From positions 62,001 through 126,000 of the forward strand of contig NZ_JADYVX010000001.1 of NCBI RefSeq assembly GCF_020194175.1: a stretch of 64,000 bases of DNA. Direction: 5' to 3'. Positions 38,700-47,802 of the stretch are shown piece after piece (position 1 is the stretch's first letter; the number at the start of each line of letters is the position of its first letter). The position numbers and the translations under genes were made by a program. The DNA comes from Bradyrhizobium sp. BRP22. Lineage in GTDB: Bacteria > Pseudomonadota > Alphaproteobacteria > Rhizobiales > Xanthobacteraceae. Below the pieces are notes generated by a model. That model had not been told where the DNA came from. It was given only the letters and a program-made list of their open reading frames with translations, and searched no databases.

Positions 38700-39992
38700 A
38701 TGACTGTACAGCCGACGCCGAAAGGCGCCTGGAAGATCACCTTCCTCCTGTTCCTGTTCATGCTGGTCAACTTCGCGGACAAGATCGTGGTAGGCCTCGC
38801 CGGCGTGCCGATCATGACCGAATTGAAGCTCGATCCGGAGCAGTTCGGCCTGCTCGGTTCGTCCTTCTTCTTCCTGTTCTCGATCTCGGCCATCGTGGTC
38901 GGCTTCATCGTCAACCGCGTCGAGACCCGCTGGGTGCTGCTGGTGCTGGCGCTGATCTGGGCGCTGGCGCAGTTCCCGATGGTCGGCACCGTCGGCTTCA
39001 CCACGCTGCTGGTCTGCCGCATCATCCTGGGCGCGGGCGAGGGGCCTGCGGCATCGGTGGCGGCTCATGCCATCTTCAAATGGTTCCCCGACGAGAAGCG
39101 GACCTTGCCGATTGCAATCCTGTCGCAGGGCTCGGCGTTCGGCGTGATCCTCGCGGTGCCTGCGCTGAACTGGATCATCGTCAATCATGACTGGCATTAT
39201 GCGTTCGGCGCGCTCGGCATCGTCGGGCTGATGTGGGTGGTGGCGTGGCTATTCCTCGGCAAGGAAGGCCCGCTGACGGAGACCGCGGCGACTGCGGCCA
39301 GTGAGCCGCGGATTCCCTATTCCCGGCTTCTGACCTCGCGGACCTTCGTCGGCTGCGTCGCGGCCACCTTCGGCGCGTATTGGGCGCTATCCCTTGGCCT
39401 CACCTGGTTCACGCCGTTCATCGTCAAGGGGCTCGGCTTCTCGCAGCATCAGGCCGGGTTCATTTCCATACTGCCCTGGGTGTTCGGCGCCGTCGTCGTC
39501 ATGCTCACGGGCTGGATTTCGCAATTGATGCTGGCGCGCGGTTTCACCACCCGCGGCGCGCGCGGCGTGCTCGGCTCGGTGCCGCTGATCATCGGCGGTA
39601 CGATCATGGCGATCATGCCCCACGTCGCGCCGGGCGGAATGACGATTGCGCTGCTCGTGTTCGGCTCCGGCCTTTGCGGGTCGATCTACGTGGTCTGCGC
39701 ACCGATGATCGGAGAGTTCACGCCGGTGTCGCAGCGCGGCGCCGCGATCGCGATCTACGGCGCGCTCTACACGCTGGCCGGCATCGTGGCGCCGGCCGTC
39801 ATGGGCAGCGTGATCCAGCACTCGGCGAGTCTGTTCGACGGCTACATGACCGGCTTCACCATCAACGCCGCGATCATGATCGCATCCGGCTTGCTCGGAC
39901 TGCTCCTGCTCTGGCCAAACACCGAGCGCGCGCGGCTGCACGGCACAGTGGTGCAGCAGGGCGAACTGAAGAGCGCGGTGTCGCCGACGTAG
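38700..39992 (+). CDS. MFS transporter (ACS-like family)
   Basis: 430 residues, 12 predicted helices. It starts with a short tail, then ITFLLFLFMLVNFADKIVVG with the Asp in helix 1 typical of anion:cation symporters, IVVGFIVNRVETRWVLLVLA, and GAGEGPAASVAAHAIFKWFP, a block common in sugar-acid and aromatic-acid carriers. The C-terminal half has GSVPLIIGGTIMAIMPHVAP and FTPVSQRGAAIAIYGALYTL. Inner membrane. Substrate unknown, possibly an organic acid. It is divergent from the LolD-like gene. Confidence 0.88.
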   Translation: MTVQPTPKGAWKITFLLFLFMLVNFADKIVVGLAGVPIMTELKLDPEQFGLLGSSFFFLFSISAIVVGFIVNRVETRWVLLVLALIWALAQFPMVGTVGFTTLLVCRIILGAGEGPAASVAAHAIFKWFPDEKRTLPIAILSQGSAFGVILAVPALNWIIVNHDWHYAFGALGIVGLMWVVAWLFLGKEGPLTETAATAASEPRIPYSRLLTSRTFVGCVAATFGAYWALSLGLTWFTPFIVKGLGFSQHQAGFISILPWVFGAVVVMLTGWISQLMLARGFTTRGARGVLGSVPLIIGGTIMAIMPHVAPGGMTIALLVFGSGLCGSIYVVCAPMIGEFTPVSQRGAAIAIYGALYTLAGIVAPAVMGSVIQHSASLFDGYMTGFTINAAIMIASGLLGLLLLWPNTERARLHGTVVQQGELKSAVSPT

Positions 39993-39999
39993 CGCCGAT

Positions 40000-40119
40000 G
40001 TCGTCCCGGTCTTGCGCCGGGACCCATAACCACAGGCGCTTGTGGTGTGCTCCGCCGCAACCGCTTGCTCGCCACAACAACTGCCGGTGGTTATGGATCC
40101 TCGCTTTCGCGGGGACGAC
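40000..40119. repeat. Palindromic repeat, family E (copy E2)
   Basis: GTCGTCCCGGTCTTGCGCCG ... TCGCTTTCGCGGGGACGAC with inner GGGACCCATAACCAC and GTGGTTATGGATCC arms. It lies between the convergent MFS and amidohydrolase genes. Confidence 0.88.
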
Positions 40120-40165
40120 ACCGAAGGGGTGTTGATGCCGTCGTGCCCACCTTACGCTGCCTAGA

Positions 40166-41884
40166 CTAATGCATTTCCTGCGTGCCGCGGATCAACCGGC
40201 CGGGCCTTGCGCCAGTGGCCGTGCCGTCCCGTTGCGTCACCACGCCGGAGACGATCGTTGCGTCGTAGCCGTCGACCTGCTGCAACAGGCGGCGGCCGCC
40301 GACGGGGAGGTCGTAGTGCACCTTCGGTGGATGCAGATGCAGGCGGTCGTAATCGATCACGTTGACGTCGGCCTTATAGCCGGGCGCGATCAGACCGCGG
40401 TCGGAGAGGCCGAATGAGAGCGCGGTCTTGCGCGATTGCACTGATATCACGAAGGGGATCGAGAGCTTCTCGCCGCGGGTGCGGTCGCGGGTCCAGTGCG
40501 TCAACAGATAGGTCGGGAAAGAGGCATCGCAGATGATGCCGCAATGCGCGCCGCCGTCGGAGAGGCCGGGCACTGAGTTCGGGTCCAAGAGCATCTCGCG
40601 CGTTGCGTCGAGATTGCCGTCGGAATAGTTGAGGAACGGCACATAGAGCATGCCGCGGCCCTCGTCGGTCAGCATCGCGTCATAGGCGAGTTCCTCGGGG
40701 CGCTTGCCGAGTCGGCGCGCCTGCGCGCCCAGCGTGTTCTCCGGCGGCTGCTCGTAATCGGGCGGATTTCCGAGCAGGTACATCTTGTCGTAGTTCGGCC
40801 GGAAGAACAGCGGATCGTCGGTGTCGCTGGCATTCTCGGCAAGGATCGTGGCGCGCGTCTCGGCCTGGCGCAGCCGCGCCACCCGCTCCTTGAGCGGCAG
40901 GTGCGCGATCGCCTTGTAGCTCGGATGCGTCTGGAACGGATTGCGCGACAATTCCAGTCCGAGCATCAGCCCGACCGGACGCGCGGCGATCTGCGCGGTG
41001 ATCGACAGGCCGCGGCGTGTGGCCTCGCTGATGGTGTCGAGCGTCTGGCGCCAGCGCCGCGGCGCCTTGTCGTTCTGGGTGATCGAGAACGAGATCGGGC
41101 ATTTGGTGTTCTCCGCCACCCGCAGCATCATCGGCAGGTCTTCGTGGACGGTGGAGAGATCGAGCACGAATTGCAGCACGCTGCGGCCGACGCCATGCAT
41201 CGCGCCGGCGATCGCGGTCAGTTCGTCCTCGCCCGCCTTCAAGGTCGGCGTGAAGTCGCCGGTCGAGGTGCGGTGGTTGAGCGTGCGCGAGGTGGAGAAG
41301 CCGAGCGCGCCGGCACGCACCGCATCGCCCGCCAGCGCCGCCATCTGCCTGTTGTCCTCCACTGTGGAGGGATCGCGGCGCGCGCCGCGCTCGCCCATCA
41401 CATAGACGCGCAGCGCCGCATGCGGCAGTTGCGCGCCGATGTCGACGTCGAAACTGCGCTTCGACAGCCAGTTCATGTAGTCGGGAAAGCTCTCCCATTC
41501 CCAGGGAATGCCTGCGCTCAAGACCGGCTCGGGAATGTCCTCGACGCCTTCCATGAGCTGGATCAGCCTGGTGTGGTCGCTCGGCCGGCACGGCGCGAAG
41601 CCGACGCCGCAATTGCCCATGATCGCGGTGGTGACGCCGTTCTGCGAGGAGGGCGTGATATCCTGGCTCCAGGTCACCTGGCCGTCATAGTGGGTGTGAA
41701 CATCGACGAAGCCCGGCGCCACCAGTTTGCCGCGCGCGTCGATCTCTTCCTTGCCTTTGCCTGAGACCTTGCCGACCTCGGTGATCTTGCCATCCGCGAT
41801 CGCCACATCGGCTTCATAGAGTTCGCCGCCGCTGCCGTCCGCAAGGGTGCCGCCGCGGATCACGATGTCAGGCGCTGAGGTCAT
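40166..41884 (-). CDS. N-acyl-D-amino-acid deacylase-like amidohydrolase
   Basis: 572 residues. It begins IVIRGGTLADGSGGELYEAD and carries the metal HxH motif VDVHTHYDG (His63, His65), VTTAIMGNCGVGFAPC, LGFSTSRTLNHRTSTGD, the late-domain SDGGAHCGIICDASFPTYLL and the C-terminal composite barrel GYKADVNVIDYDRLHLHPPK. These match D-aminoacylase-type members of the amidohydrolase superfamily. They hydrolyse N-acyl D-amino acids or related amides in the cytoplasm. Many homologues have not been tested, so the substrate is open. The MFS gene upstream on the same strand (41987-43207) may transport its substrate. Confidence 0.88.
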   Translation of the reverse strand: MTSAPDIVIRGGTLADGSGGELYEADVAIADGKITEVGKVSGKGKEEIDARGKLVAPGFVDVHTHYDGQVTWSQDITPSSQNGVTTAIMGNCGVGFAPCRPSDHTRLIQLMEGVEDIPEPVLSAGIPWEWESFPDYMNWLSKRSFDVDIGAQLPHAALRVYVMGERGARRDPSTVEDNRQMAALAGDAVRAGALGFSTSRTLNHRTSTGDFTPTLKAGEDELTAIAGAMHGVGRSVLQFVLDLSTVHEDLPMMLRVAENTKCPISFSITQNDKAPRRWRQTLDTISEATRRGLSITAQIAARPVGLMLGLELSRNPFQTHPSYKAIAHLPLKERVARLRQAETRATILAENASDTDDPLFFRPNYDKMYLLGNPPDYEQPPENTLGAQARRLGKRPEELAYDAMLTDEGRGMLYVPFLNYSDGNLDATREMLLDPNSVPGLSDGGAHCGIICDASFPTYLLTHWTRDRTRGEKLSIPFVISVQSRKTALSFGLSDRGLIAPGYKADVNVIDYDRLHLHPPKVHYDLPVGGRRLLQQVDGYDATIVSGVVTQRDGTATGARPGRLIRGTQEMH

Positions 41885-41986
41885 GACGCTTCATCCCGGT
41901 GTGTTGTTGTTGGCCAGCATCATGGATTGTCCCCCGATGCAGTCAACCAACGCGGATGAAGCCCAGCAATGCACGTGGCCCGGGTA

Positions 41987-43207
41987 TCAGGCCGCCGCGC
42001 GGACTTCCGATACCTGCGGCTTGCGGTCGGTGACGAGCGCGAGCAGCACTGTCGCCACCATGAAGGCGGCGGATGCGCCGAACACCCAATGCGGCAGATG
42101 ATGGTCCATGATCCAGCCGAACAATAGCGGGCTGGCGATGCCGCCGAAGTTGAAGCCGGTGGAGACGATGCCGAAGGCGCGGCCGGCCGCGCCCGGCGGC
42201 GCTGCGTTCAGGACCAGCATGTCGCGCGAGGGTGTGATCACGCCGCCGAGGAACCCGGCCAGGCCCATCGCCGCGGTCAGCACCGCCGAGGGCAGATTGA
42301 CCAGCGCAATGAGCAGCACGATCGCTGTATTGACCGCAAAGCAGCCAGCCGCGACCTGGCCATGCCGGCGGGTGCGGTCGGCGAGATAGCCGCCGGCCAG
42401 CACGCCGACGGCGCTGGCGCCGAGAAACGCGGTCAGCGCGATATTGGCCGATGAGAACGACACCCCATAGCCGGCCATCAGCGCCACCAGGCCGAAATTG
42501 TTGATCCCCGCGGTCGACAGGCTGAGCAGCGTGAAGAACACGGTCAGCACCATGATCGCCGGCGTGATCACGCTGGCTTGCACCTTCTCAGTGCCCTCGG
42601 GCCTGTCCTTGGCGGCACCGGCGTCGGGAATGCCCATGACGACGAGCAACAGCGCCACCAGCGGCCCGACGGCGCCGGCCACCATCAGCGCGCCGAGCCC
42701 GCCGATCCATGCCATCAGGGCTGCCATGATCGCCGGCGCCACCGCGCCGCCGAGAAAGCCGGCAAACGTGTGGATCGCGAACGCACGACCCATCCGCGCC
42801 TCCATATGCGCCGACAGGATCGCATAATTGGCGGGATGATAGACGCTGTTGGCGAGCCCCAGCGCGATCGCGCTTATGATCAGCGCCGGATAGCTCAAAT
42901 GCGCGCCGAGCCCGATCAGGGCAAGGCCGCCCACGCAGAGCCCGATCAGCAGAATTTTTCGCGCGCCGATATGGTCGGCGAGATAGCCGATCGGCGCCTG
43001 CGTCAGGCCGGAGACCAGCGCGAACGCGGTCAGCGCGAAGCCGAGCTCGATATAGCCGACGCCGAGTTGCTCCTTCAGGAACGGGAACAGCATCGGCAGC
43101 ACGAAGATATGGAAATGGCTGACCCAATGCCCGATCGAAATCCCCGTCAGCGTGCGCAGCGCGCTGTCGGTCTTCAGTTGCTGCGGCGCAGCGAGAACAT
43201 CAGCCAT
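41987..43207 (-). CDS. MFS transporter
   Basis: 406 residues with 12 predicted helices. Blocks: FHIFVLPMLFPFLKEQLGVG, VSGLTQAPIGYLADHIGARK with the A-loop motif (GYLADHIGARKIL), NSVYHPANYAILSAHMEARM, GRAFAIHTFAGFLGGAVAPA, and in the second half GGYLADRTRRHGQ. The HPANYAILS stretch is seen in fosmidomycin-resistance-like and oxalate/sugar-type carriers. Inner-membrane transport is the only safe conclusion. It is on the same strand as the D-aminoacylase-like gene about 100 bp downstream. Confidence 0.88.
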   Translation of the reverse strand: MADVLAAPQQLKTDSALRTLTGISIGHWVSHFHIFVLPMLFPFLKEQLGVGYIELGFALTAFALVSGLTQAPIGYLADHIGARKILLIGLCVGGLALIGLGAHLSYPALIISAIALGLANSVYHPANYAILSAHMEARMGRAFAIHTFAGFLGGAVAPAIMAALMAWIGGLGALMVAGAVGPLVALLLVVMGIPDAGAAKDRPEGTEKVQASVITPAIMVLTVFFTLLSLSTAGINNFGLVALMAGYGVSFSSANIALTAFLGASAVGVLAGGYLADRTRRHGQVAAGCFAVNTAIVLLIALVNLPSAVLTAAMGLAGFLGGVITPSRDMLVLNAAPPGAAGRAFGIVSTGFNFGGIASPLLFGWIMDHHLPHWVFGASAAFMVATVLLALVTDRKPQVSEVRAAA

Positions 43208-43254
43208 ATCAGTGAGAAGCCCATCAAAATCATGACGCCCGGCAAGGCCTCAAG

Positions 43255-43344
43255 CCTGATCCGGAAAAGCGGGAACCGGCTTTCCAAAAAGATCATGCTC
43301 AAACAGAAAAGATCAGATCGTGATCCGATCGGATCCTGATCTGG
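43255..43344. repeat. Palindromic repeat, family D (copy D3)
   Basis: CCTGATCCGGAAAAGCGGGA ... TTTCCAAAAAGATCATGCTC, then GATCGTGATCCGATCGGATC. It resembles D1, including the second hairpin in degraded form. It lies between divergent MFS and ATP-grasp genes. Confidence 0.82.
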
Positions 43345-43473
43345 CCGGAAAATATCGGCTGGGCGTTATTTGTCCATGAAGGCCGTTGCATGGCAGCCCC
43401 GGCAAACCGCGTCCTAGCGACGTGCGGCATTAAGGCGGCAAGACAAGCACCTGCGTTGCAGCAATGATCTGGC

Positions 43474-44754
43474 ATGGTCGATCCGGCGAGAAAGCTGCGC
43501 ATCCTGATCCCCGAGGGGGCGAGCACCTCGGCGCGCGAGGCGATCACGATCCTCGGTCTTGCCGGGCACCATGTCGAAGTCTGCGATCCCTCGCCCTGGT
43601 GCCTGTCGCGCTATTCGCGCTTTGTACGGAAATTCCATCGCTGCCCGGGATTGCGCCACGACCCCGAAGGCTTCCTCGGCTATATCGACCGGCTCCTGAA
43701 GCAGACACCTTTCGATGTGCTGCTGCCGACGCATGAACAGGGTTTTCTGTTCGCGCGCGCCGAAGCGCGGCTGAAGGGCCGTGTCGGCCTGGCGCTGCCG
43801 CGGTTCGACAGCTATCGCCAGGTGCACAGCAAGGCCGGCTTCAGCCGCCTGCTCGAGCAATTGGGCCTGCCGCAGCCGCCGACGCGGATCGTGACCTCGG
43901 AGAGCGAGCTGCGCGAGGCCGTCCGCTTCCCTTCCGTGATCAAGACCTCGGTCGGCACTGCCAGCCGCGGCATCTGGTTTGTGCGCGACGAAGCCGATTT
44001 CAACATCGCCCTGTACGAGCTCGGCACGACCGACACCTTCGCCGACGAGCTTCTGGTGCAGGACCTCGTCACCGGCACCACGGAGAAGGCGCAGTCGGTG
44101 TTTTGCTTTGGCAAGCTGGTCGGTTTCCATGCCTATCGGCAGATCGCCCCTGGAGTGGGCGGCGGCGAGGCGATCAAGGAGAGCGTCAGCCGTCCGGACG
44201 TGCGCGCTTATCTGGAGAGAATCGGACAAACATTGGCCTGGCACGGCGCGCTGTCGGTCGATTATGTCGTGCCGATCGACAGCGCCGTGCCGCTTTTGAT
44301 CGACTGCAATCCGCGCCTGGTCGAGCCGCTCAATGCTTTCCGCGCCGGCACTGACCTGGTCGATCTTTTGCTGCGCGTGTCGCTCGGCGAGACGCCGCAG
44401 CCCTTGCCCGAAAGCCGTACGGGCGTGCGCACGCACCTGGCGATGCAGGCGCTGCTCGGCCACGCCTCCCGCGGCGGCACTAGGCGGGACATCTTGGTCG
44501 AGTGCAGCGATCTCCTGAAGACCTCAGGGCCGTACAACGCCAGCACCGAGGAGCTGACGCCGGTGCAGCTCGATTGGCTCAGCGCGGTGCCGCTGGCCAT
44601 GACCGCCGGCCTGACGCTGGTCTCGCCGAAACTGGCAAGGACGGTCGCCCGCGGCGGCTTCGGCGCGCATCTGCTGGATCTCAAGAGCATCCGCAAGATC
44701 GAGCGCGAGGATTTCGCGGGGCTGTGTCGTCCCGGCGAAGGCCGGGACCCATAA
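43474..44754 (+). CDS. Orphan ATP-grasp domain protein
   Basis: 426 residues. The N-terminal domain is Rossmann-like (KLRILIPEGASTSAREAITI). The ATP-grasp region follows: FSRLLEQLGLPQPPTRIVTS, FPSVIKTSVGTASRGIWFVR (ATP-binding Lys/Gly loop), ELLVQDLVTGTTEKAQSVFC, GGEAIKESVSRPDV and SVDYVVPIDS with PLLIDCNPRLVEP. The metal-binding Glu/Asn motif reads IDCNPR, so Asp replaces the usual Glu. The last 9 residues (CRPGEGRDP, then stop) are encoded by repeat E3. Such proteins ligate a carboxylate to an amine or thiol through acyl phosphate. No peptide-, cell-wall- or purine-related partner lies nearby, so no function can be assigned. Confidence 0.85.
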   Translation: MVDPARKLRILIPEGASTSAREAITILGLAGHHVEVCDPSPWCLSRYSRFVRKFHRCPGLRHDPEGFLGYIDRLLKQTPFDVLLPTHEQGFLFARAEARLKGRVGLALPRFDSYRQVHSKAGFSRLLEQLGLPQPPTRIVTSESELREAVRFPSVIKTSVGTASRGIWFVRDEADFNIALYELGTTDTFADELLVQDLVTGTTEKAQSVFCFGKLVGFHAYRQIAPGVGGGEAIKESVSRPDVRAYLERIGQTLAWHGALSVDYVVPIDSAVPLLIDCNPRLVEPLNAFRAGTDLVDLLLRVSLGETPQPLPESRTGVRTHLAMQALLGHASRGGTRRDILVECSDLLKTSGPYNASTEELTPVQLDWLSAVPLAMTAGLTLVSPKLARTVARGGFGAHLLDLKSIRKIEREDFAGLCRPGEGRDP

Positions 44755-44780
44755 CCACCGGCCGTTGTTGGCCGGCCGAT
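44726..44780. repeat. Half of a family E repeat (copy E3), overlapping the ATP-grasp gene end
   Basis: GTCGTCCCGGCGAAGGCCGG followed by GACCCATAACCACCGGC, the left arm of E1/E2. The right arm is missing and a family B element begins 12 bp later. The stop codon TAA of the ATP-grasp gene lies inside ACCCATAACC. Confidence 0.82.
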
Positions 44781-44791
44781 GCTCTGACCCC

Positions 44792-44868
44792 GTCATTGCG
44801 AGCGAAGCGAAGCAATCCATATCTCCGCAAGCGGCGCGATGGATTGCTTCGCTTACGCTTGCAATGAC
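44792..44868. repeat. Palindromic repeat, family B (copy B2)
   Basis: GTCATTGCGAGCGAAGCGAA ... GCTTACGCTTGCAATGAC with inner AAGCAATCCAT/ATGGATTGCTT arms. It immediately follows the half element E3. Confidence 0.92.
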
Positions 44869-44878
44869 GGAGCGCGCC

Positions 44879-45040
44879 TCACAACGGCTCGTCGTCCGGG
44901 CCGTAGCGGTCGCGCTTCGGCGTTGCGATGTCGCCGTCCTCGTGGTCGTCGTCCTCGTCGTGAGGCGCAGGTTGAGGCGGCGGCTTCTGTTTGCCGCCCT
45001 CCTGCTTCGGAGGTTGGTTTTTCTTCCAGATCCCGCCCAT
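44879..45040 (-). CDS. Small highly charged hypothetical protein (53 aa)
   Basis: From the ATG at 45040, with GGGAGA about 6 bp upstream, the minus strand encodes a 53-residue protein rich in Lys, Pro, Gln and then Asp/Glu (MGGIWKKNQPPKQEGGKQK, ending RYGPDDEPL). The composition is plausible for a disordered, acidic-tailed soluble protein, unlike the arginine-rich shadows common in this GC-rich DNA. It ends just before repeat B2. I do not recognise a family. It could be a non-coding reading, so confidence is moderate. Confidence 0.5.
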   Translation of the reverse strand: MGGIWKKNQPPKQEGGKQKPPPQPAPHDEDDDHEDGDIATPKRDRYGPDDEPL

Positions 45041-45124
45041 GGCAATCTCCCGCCACCACGACATAGTGGCTGAATCGGGCGGAACAAGCCGACCCGCGCG
45101 CATCGCGCGGACCGGCCAAATGCT

Positions 45125-47389
45125 TCAGAACGTCGCGCCCGCCTTCACCAGGAAGGTCCGGCCCGGCAGCGGATAGGCGTTGAAGCGGCCGGGCGTGAAG
45201 GTCGAGGCGATCGCGTAGTCGTAGTAGAGCGCGTTCAAGACGTTGTTGACGCTGACCGACCAGAAGAAATGCTCATAGGCGCCGCTCAGCTTGAGGTCGA
45301 TCGTCGCATCGCCCGGAATGCGGGTCTGCGTATTGGCCTGGTCGTTGTCCATGATGCGCGAGCTCCAGGCGCGGAGCGTGGCGTCGAGCACGAGATAGTT
45401 CTGCCAGATATTCCAGGTCACGCCGAGATTGCCGCTATAGCGGGACACCAGCGGCACGTCGTGGCCGGCGAACTGTCCCTCGCGAAAGACAGCACGCGTG
45501 TAAGCCATGCCGCCGCGCAACGACACGGTGTCGCTGATGCGCAGCGAGGCCTGCGTCTCGGAGCCGTAGCGCCGGGTCGGATCGAGGTTGACGTTGTAGA
45601 ACAGCACCGGATTGAAATGGATCTCGTTCTCGAGGTCCATGTTGTAGATGCTGGTCTGCACCTGGAAGCGGCCGGTCTTGACGCGGAAGCCGCCCTCGAC
45701 GTCGTGCGAGGTCTGGGTCTTCAACCGGAAATTCTGCGGCAGCGCATTGAAATCCGCATCGAACGCAGGTCCCGTCGACACCCGCTCATCGACATCGGGC
45801 GTTCGGAAGGCGTGTGCGGCGCGGGCGAACACCGAGAACACATCGGTGAAGCGATGCTCGACGCCGACATGCAGTGCATAATTGGTCTCGCTCTGGTCGA
45901 GCGGCGTCGCCTGCGCGTCAAAGGCAAATGGCGCGTTGGGATCGTACCGGTCGCGCGCGCTGAGCCAGGTGTTCTGCACCCGCGCGCCATAGGAGAAATC
46001 GGTGGTCGGCAACAGCCCGACGGTGTGCTGCCAGTAGCCGGCGAGCGACTGCTGCGACAGGTCGTAGGTGTGGATCGGCGGCACGCCCTGGAATGCGCCG
46101 CGCAACTGGTGGAATGTCGCGTCGTAATAGTCGATGCCGGTCAGGATCGACGAGGCAATCCCGAAGATCGAATTGTTGACGCTCAGCCGCGGCGTGATCG
46201 ACCATGTCTGCAGCGCGGCGTCATTGTAGGTGGAGGCCGCGCTGATGAACGGCGAGGCACCGAAGAATCCGCTTTGCGTGTCCCTCTGGCGGTAGCCGCC
46301 ATCGACGATCAGATCGACGCCGTTCAAGAGCGTCTTGGTGAAGCCGGCCGTGGCGCTCGCGCCCTGCTGATTGCCGAAATCGAACGGCGTGCTGGTGCCC
46401 CGGCGGTTGGTGACGAGTTCGTTGACTCCGATCGAGGGGTCGACGATCCGCCCGCCCGGAAAACCCAGCTTCTGGTCGTCGCCGGTCACGGTCAGGAATG
46501 CTTTCAGGTCGGGCGTGTTGTAGTTGAGGTTGCCGACGCCGTTGCGCTGGTCGAGCGCATTGTTCACGCGGTAGCCGTCGGACTTGATGCCGTTGCCGTA
46601 GAACGATGCCGACCAGGGTCCGGAATTCACCGCGGTCGAGATCGCCGCCATGCGCTGGTTGAAGGAACCGTAACCGGCCTCGCCCCGGATCGAGACCGGC
46701 GGTCCGCCGGCGCCGGTCTTGGTGACGATGTTGATCACGCCGCCGATCGCATTGTCGCCGTAGAGCACGGCGCCGCTGTTGCCGCGGGTGATCTCGATGC
46801 GCTCGATCGAATCGAGCGGGATGGTCGACAGATCGACCTGCGCCATGTCGATGTCGTTGAGCCGCCGCCCGTTGAGCAGGAACAGCGTGTTGGCGGTGGC
46901 GAACGCGCCGAAGCCGCGCAGATCGACCGACGTCTTGGCGCCGTTGACGCCGCCATAGAGCGATTGCAGTTGCACGCCGGGCGCCTGCGCGATGATCTCC
47001 GCCAGCGTGTGCGATGGCGAATGCGCGATGTCGTCGGCGGTGATCACGGTCGCCGACGTTCCGACGATGCCGGCGAACTGCCGGCCGCCGCCAGTGCCGC
47101 CGGATGACGCTCCGGTCGTGGCGGCGCCGCCTGAACCTGCACCACCGGCCGGCTGCGCGCTGGTCGGCACCTGGCCGGGCGCCGGGCGGCGCGGGCCGGT
47201 GGTGTCGTCGGAGGTGGGTCTGGCGCGCGTCCGTGTCTGGTCGACCGGCGCCCTGATCTCGACCGGCGGCAATTGCTCGGAAGCCGCCTGCTGCGCCTGC
47301 GTGGCAGGGACGTGCAACACGGACGCCAGCATGGTCGACGCGAGCAGGAGCGCCCGGCGCCGCTTGGTGGCTGTGACAGTGAAAAGCAT
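45125..47389 (-). CDS. btuB: TonB-dependent outer-membrane receptor, cobalamin type
   Basis: 754 residues. It has a signal peptide (RRRALLLASTMLASVLHVPA, cleavage near TQAQ), then an unusual Gly/Ser/Thr/Pro-rich linker (about residues 50-103), then the plug domain (SATVITADDIAHSPSHTLAE, IIAQAPGVQLQS, VDLRGFGAFATANTLFLLNG, IERIEITRGNSGAVLYGDNA with IGGVINIVTKTG) and a 22-strand-type barrel ending in FNAYPLPGRTFLVKAGATF with the terminal Phe. A cobalamin riboswitch lies in its leader on the same strand, and a divergent BtuCDF-like importer is next door. Both support corrinoid uptake energised by TonB. Other ligands cannot be excluded from sequence. Confidence 0.85.
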   Translation of the reverse strand: MLFTVTATKRRRALLLASTMLASVLHVPATQAQQAASEQLPPVEIRAPVDQTRTRARPTSDDTTGPRRPAPGQVPTSAQPAGGAGSGGAATTGASSGGTGGGRQFAGIVGTSATVITADDIAHSPSHTLAEIIAQAPGVQLQSLYGGVNGAKTSVDLRGFGAFATANTLFLLNGRRLNDIDMAQVDLSTIPLDSIERIEITRGNSGAVLYGDNAIGGVINIVTKTGAGGPPVSIRGEAGYGSFNQRMAAISTAVNSGPWSASFYGNGIKSDGYRVNNALDQRNGVGNLNYNTPDLKAFLTVTGDDQKLGFPGGRIVDPSIGVNELVTNRRGTSTPFDFGNQQGASATAGFTKTLLNGVDLIVDGGYRQRDTQSGFFGASPFISAASTYNDAALQTWSITPRLSVNNSIFGIASSILTGIDYYDATFHQLRGAFQGVPPIHTYDLSQQSLAGYWQHTVGLLPTTDFSYGARVQNTWLSARDRYDPNAPFAFDAQATPLDQSETNYALHVGVEHRFTDVFSVFARAAHAFRTPDVDERVSTGPAFDADFNALPQNFRLKTQTSHDVEGGFRVKTGRFQVQTSIYNMDLENEIHFNPVLFYNVNLDPTRRYGSETQASLRISDTVSLRGGMAYTRAVFREGQFAGHDVPLVSRYSGNLGVTWNIWQNYLVLDATLRAWSSRIMDNDQANTQTRIPGDATIDLKLSGAYEHFFWSVSVNNVLNALYYDYAIASTFTPGRFNAYPLPGRTFLVKAGATF

Positions 47390-47504
47390 CGGCGAGACCT
47401 CGGTATGACGTCAGTGGCACGTCACAGCGAACCAAGGCTCACCATCGCGTCTTGCGCTTCAGGTGAAGCTAATGCCTGTACTCCCCGACCGACATCGTCG
47501 CGTG

Positions 47505-47690
47505 TGACCACGTATGACGGCAGGTCTCCTGGCTCGCGGGTCGTTACCCTTCGTCGCCTTCCCAGGACCGAGACGCCCAGTGGCATAAGACGAAGGATTC
47601 ACCGCCTACAGTTGCGGGGGCAGCCGCGGCTTTACGGGAAGTTTCCCGGTACCGCATTCCCTTTTGATCCCGATAGGAACCGTCGCAGCC
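47505..47690 (-). promoter_or_regulatory. Cobalamin (AdoCbl) riboswitch in the leader of the TonB receptor gene
   Basis: Read on the minus strand, the leader contains the conserved riboswitch pieces in order: GACGGTTCC ... GGGAATGCGGTACC, GCTGCCCCCGCAACTGTAGG, GGTGAATCC, ATGCCACTGG, CTGGGAAGGC, and the B12 box AGCCAGGAGACCTGCCGTCA (complement of 47515-47534). The spacing suits the class. It lies about 115 bp before the receptor start at 47389, so cobalamin excess should shut off receptor synthesis, by termination or by hiding the ribosome binding site. The plus-strand importer genes do not have a copy. Confidence 0.93.
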
Positions 47691-47802
47691 ATCTAGGATT
47701 TTGACGTCGCCAGAGTCAATCCCGGCGAAACTGCGGCGCGCGCGCTTTTTTGTTCTGGTGTCGCTTGTCTGCCACCCAATTCGCTGCAACAAGCAGGGCG
47801 CG

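Noticed and set aside
45269..47107. A 612-codon plus-strand frame
   Set aside because: Antisense to the TonB receptor, which has signal peptide, plug and terminal Phe.
47691..47802. A second cobalamin riboswitch facing btuC
   Set aside because: No B12 box or GCAACTG core is present on the plus strand in this short interval.
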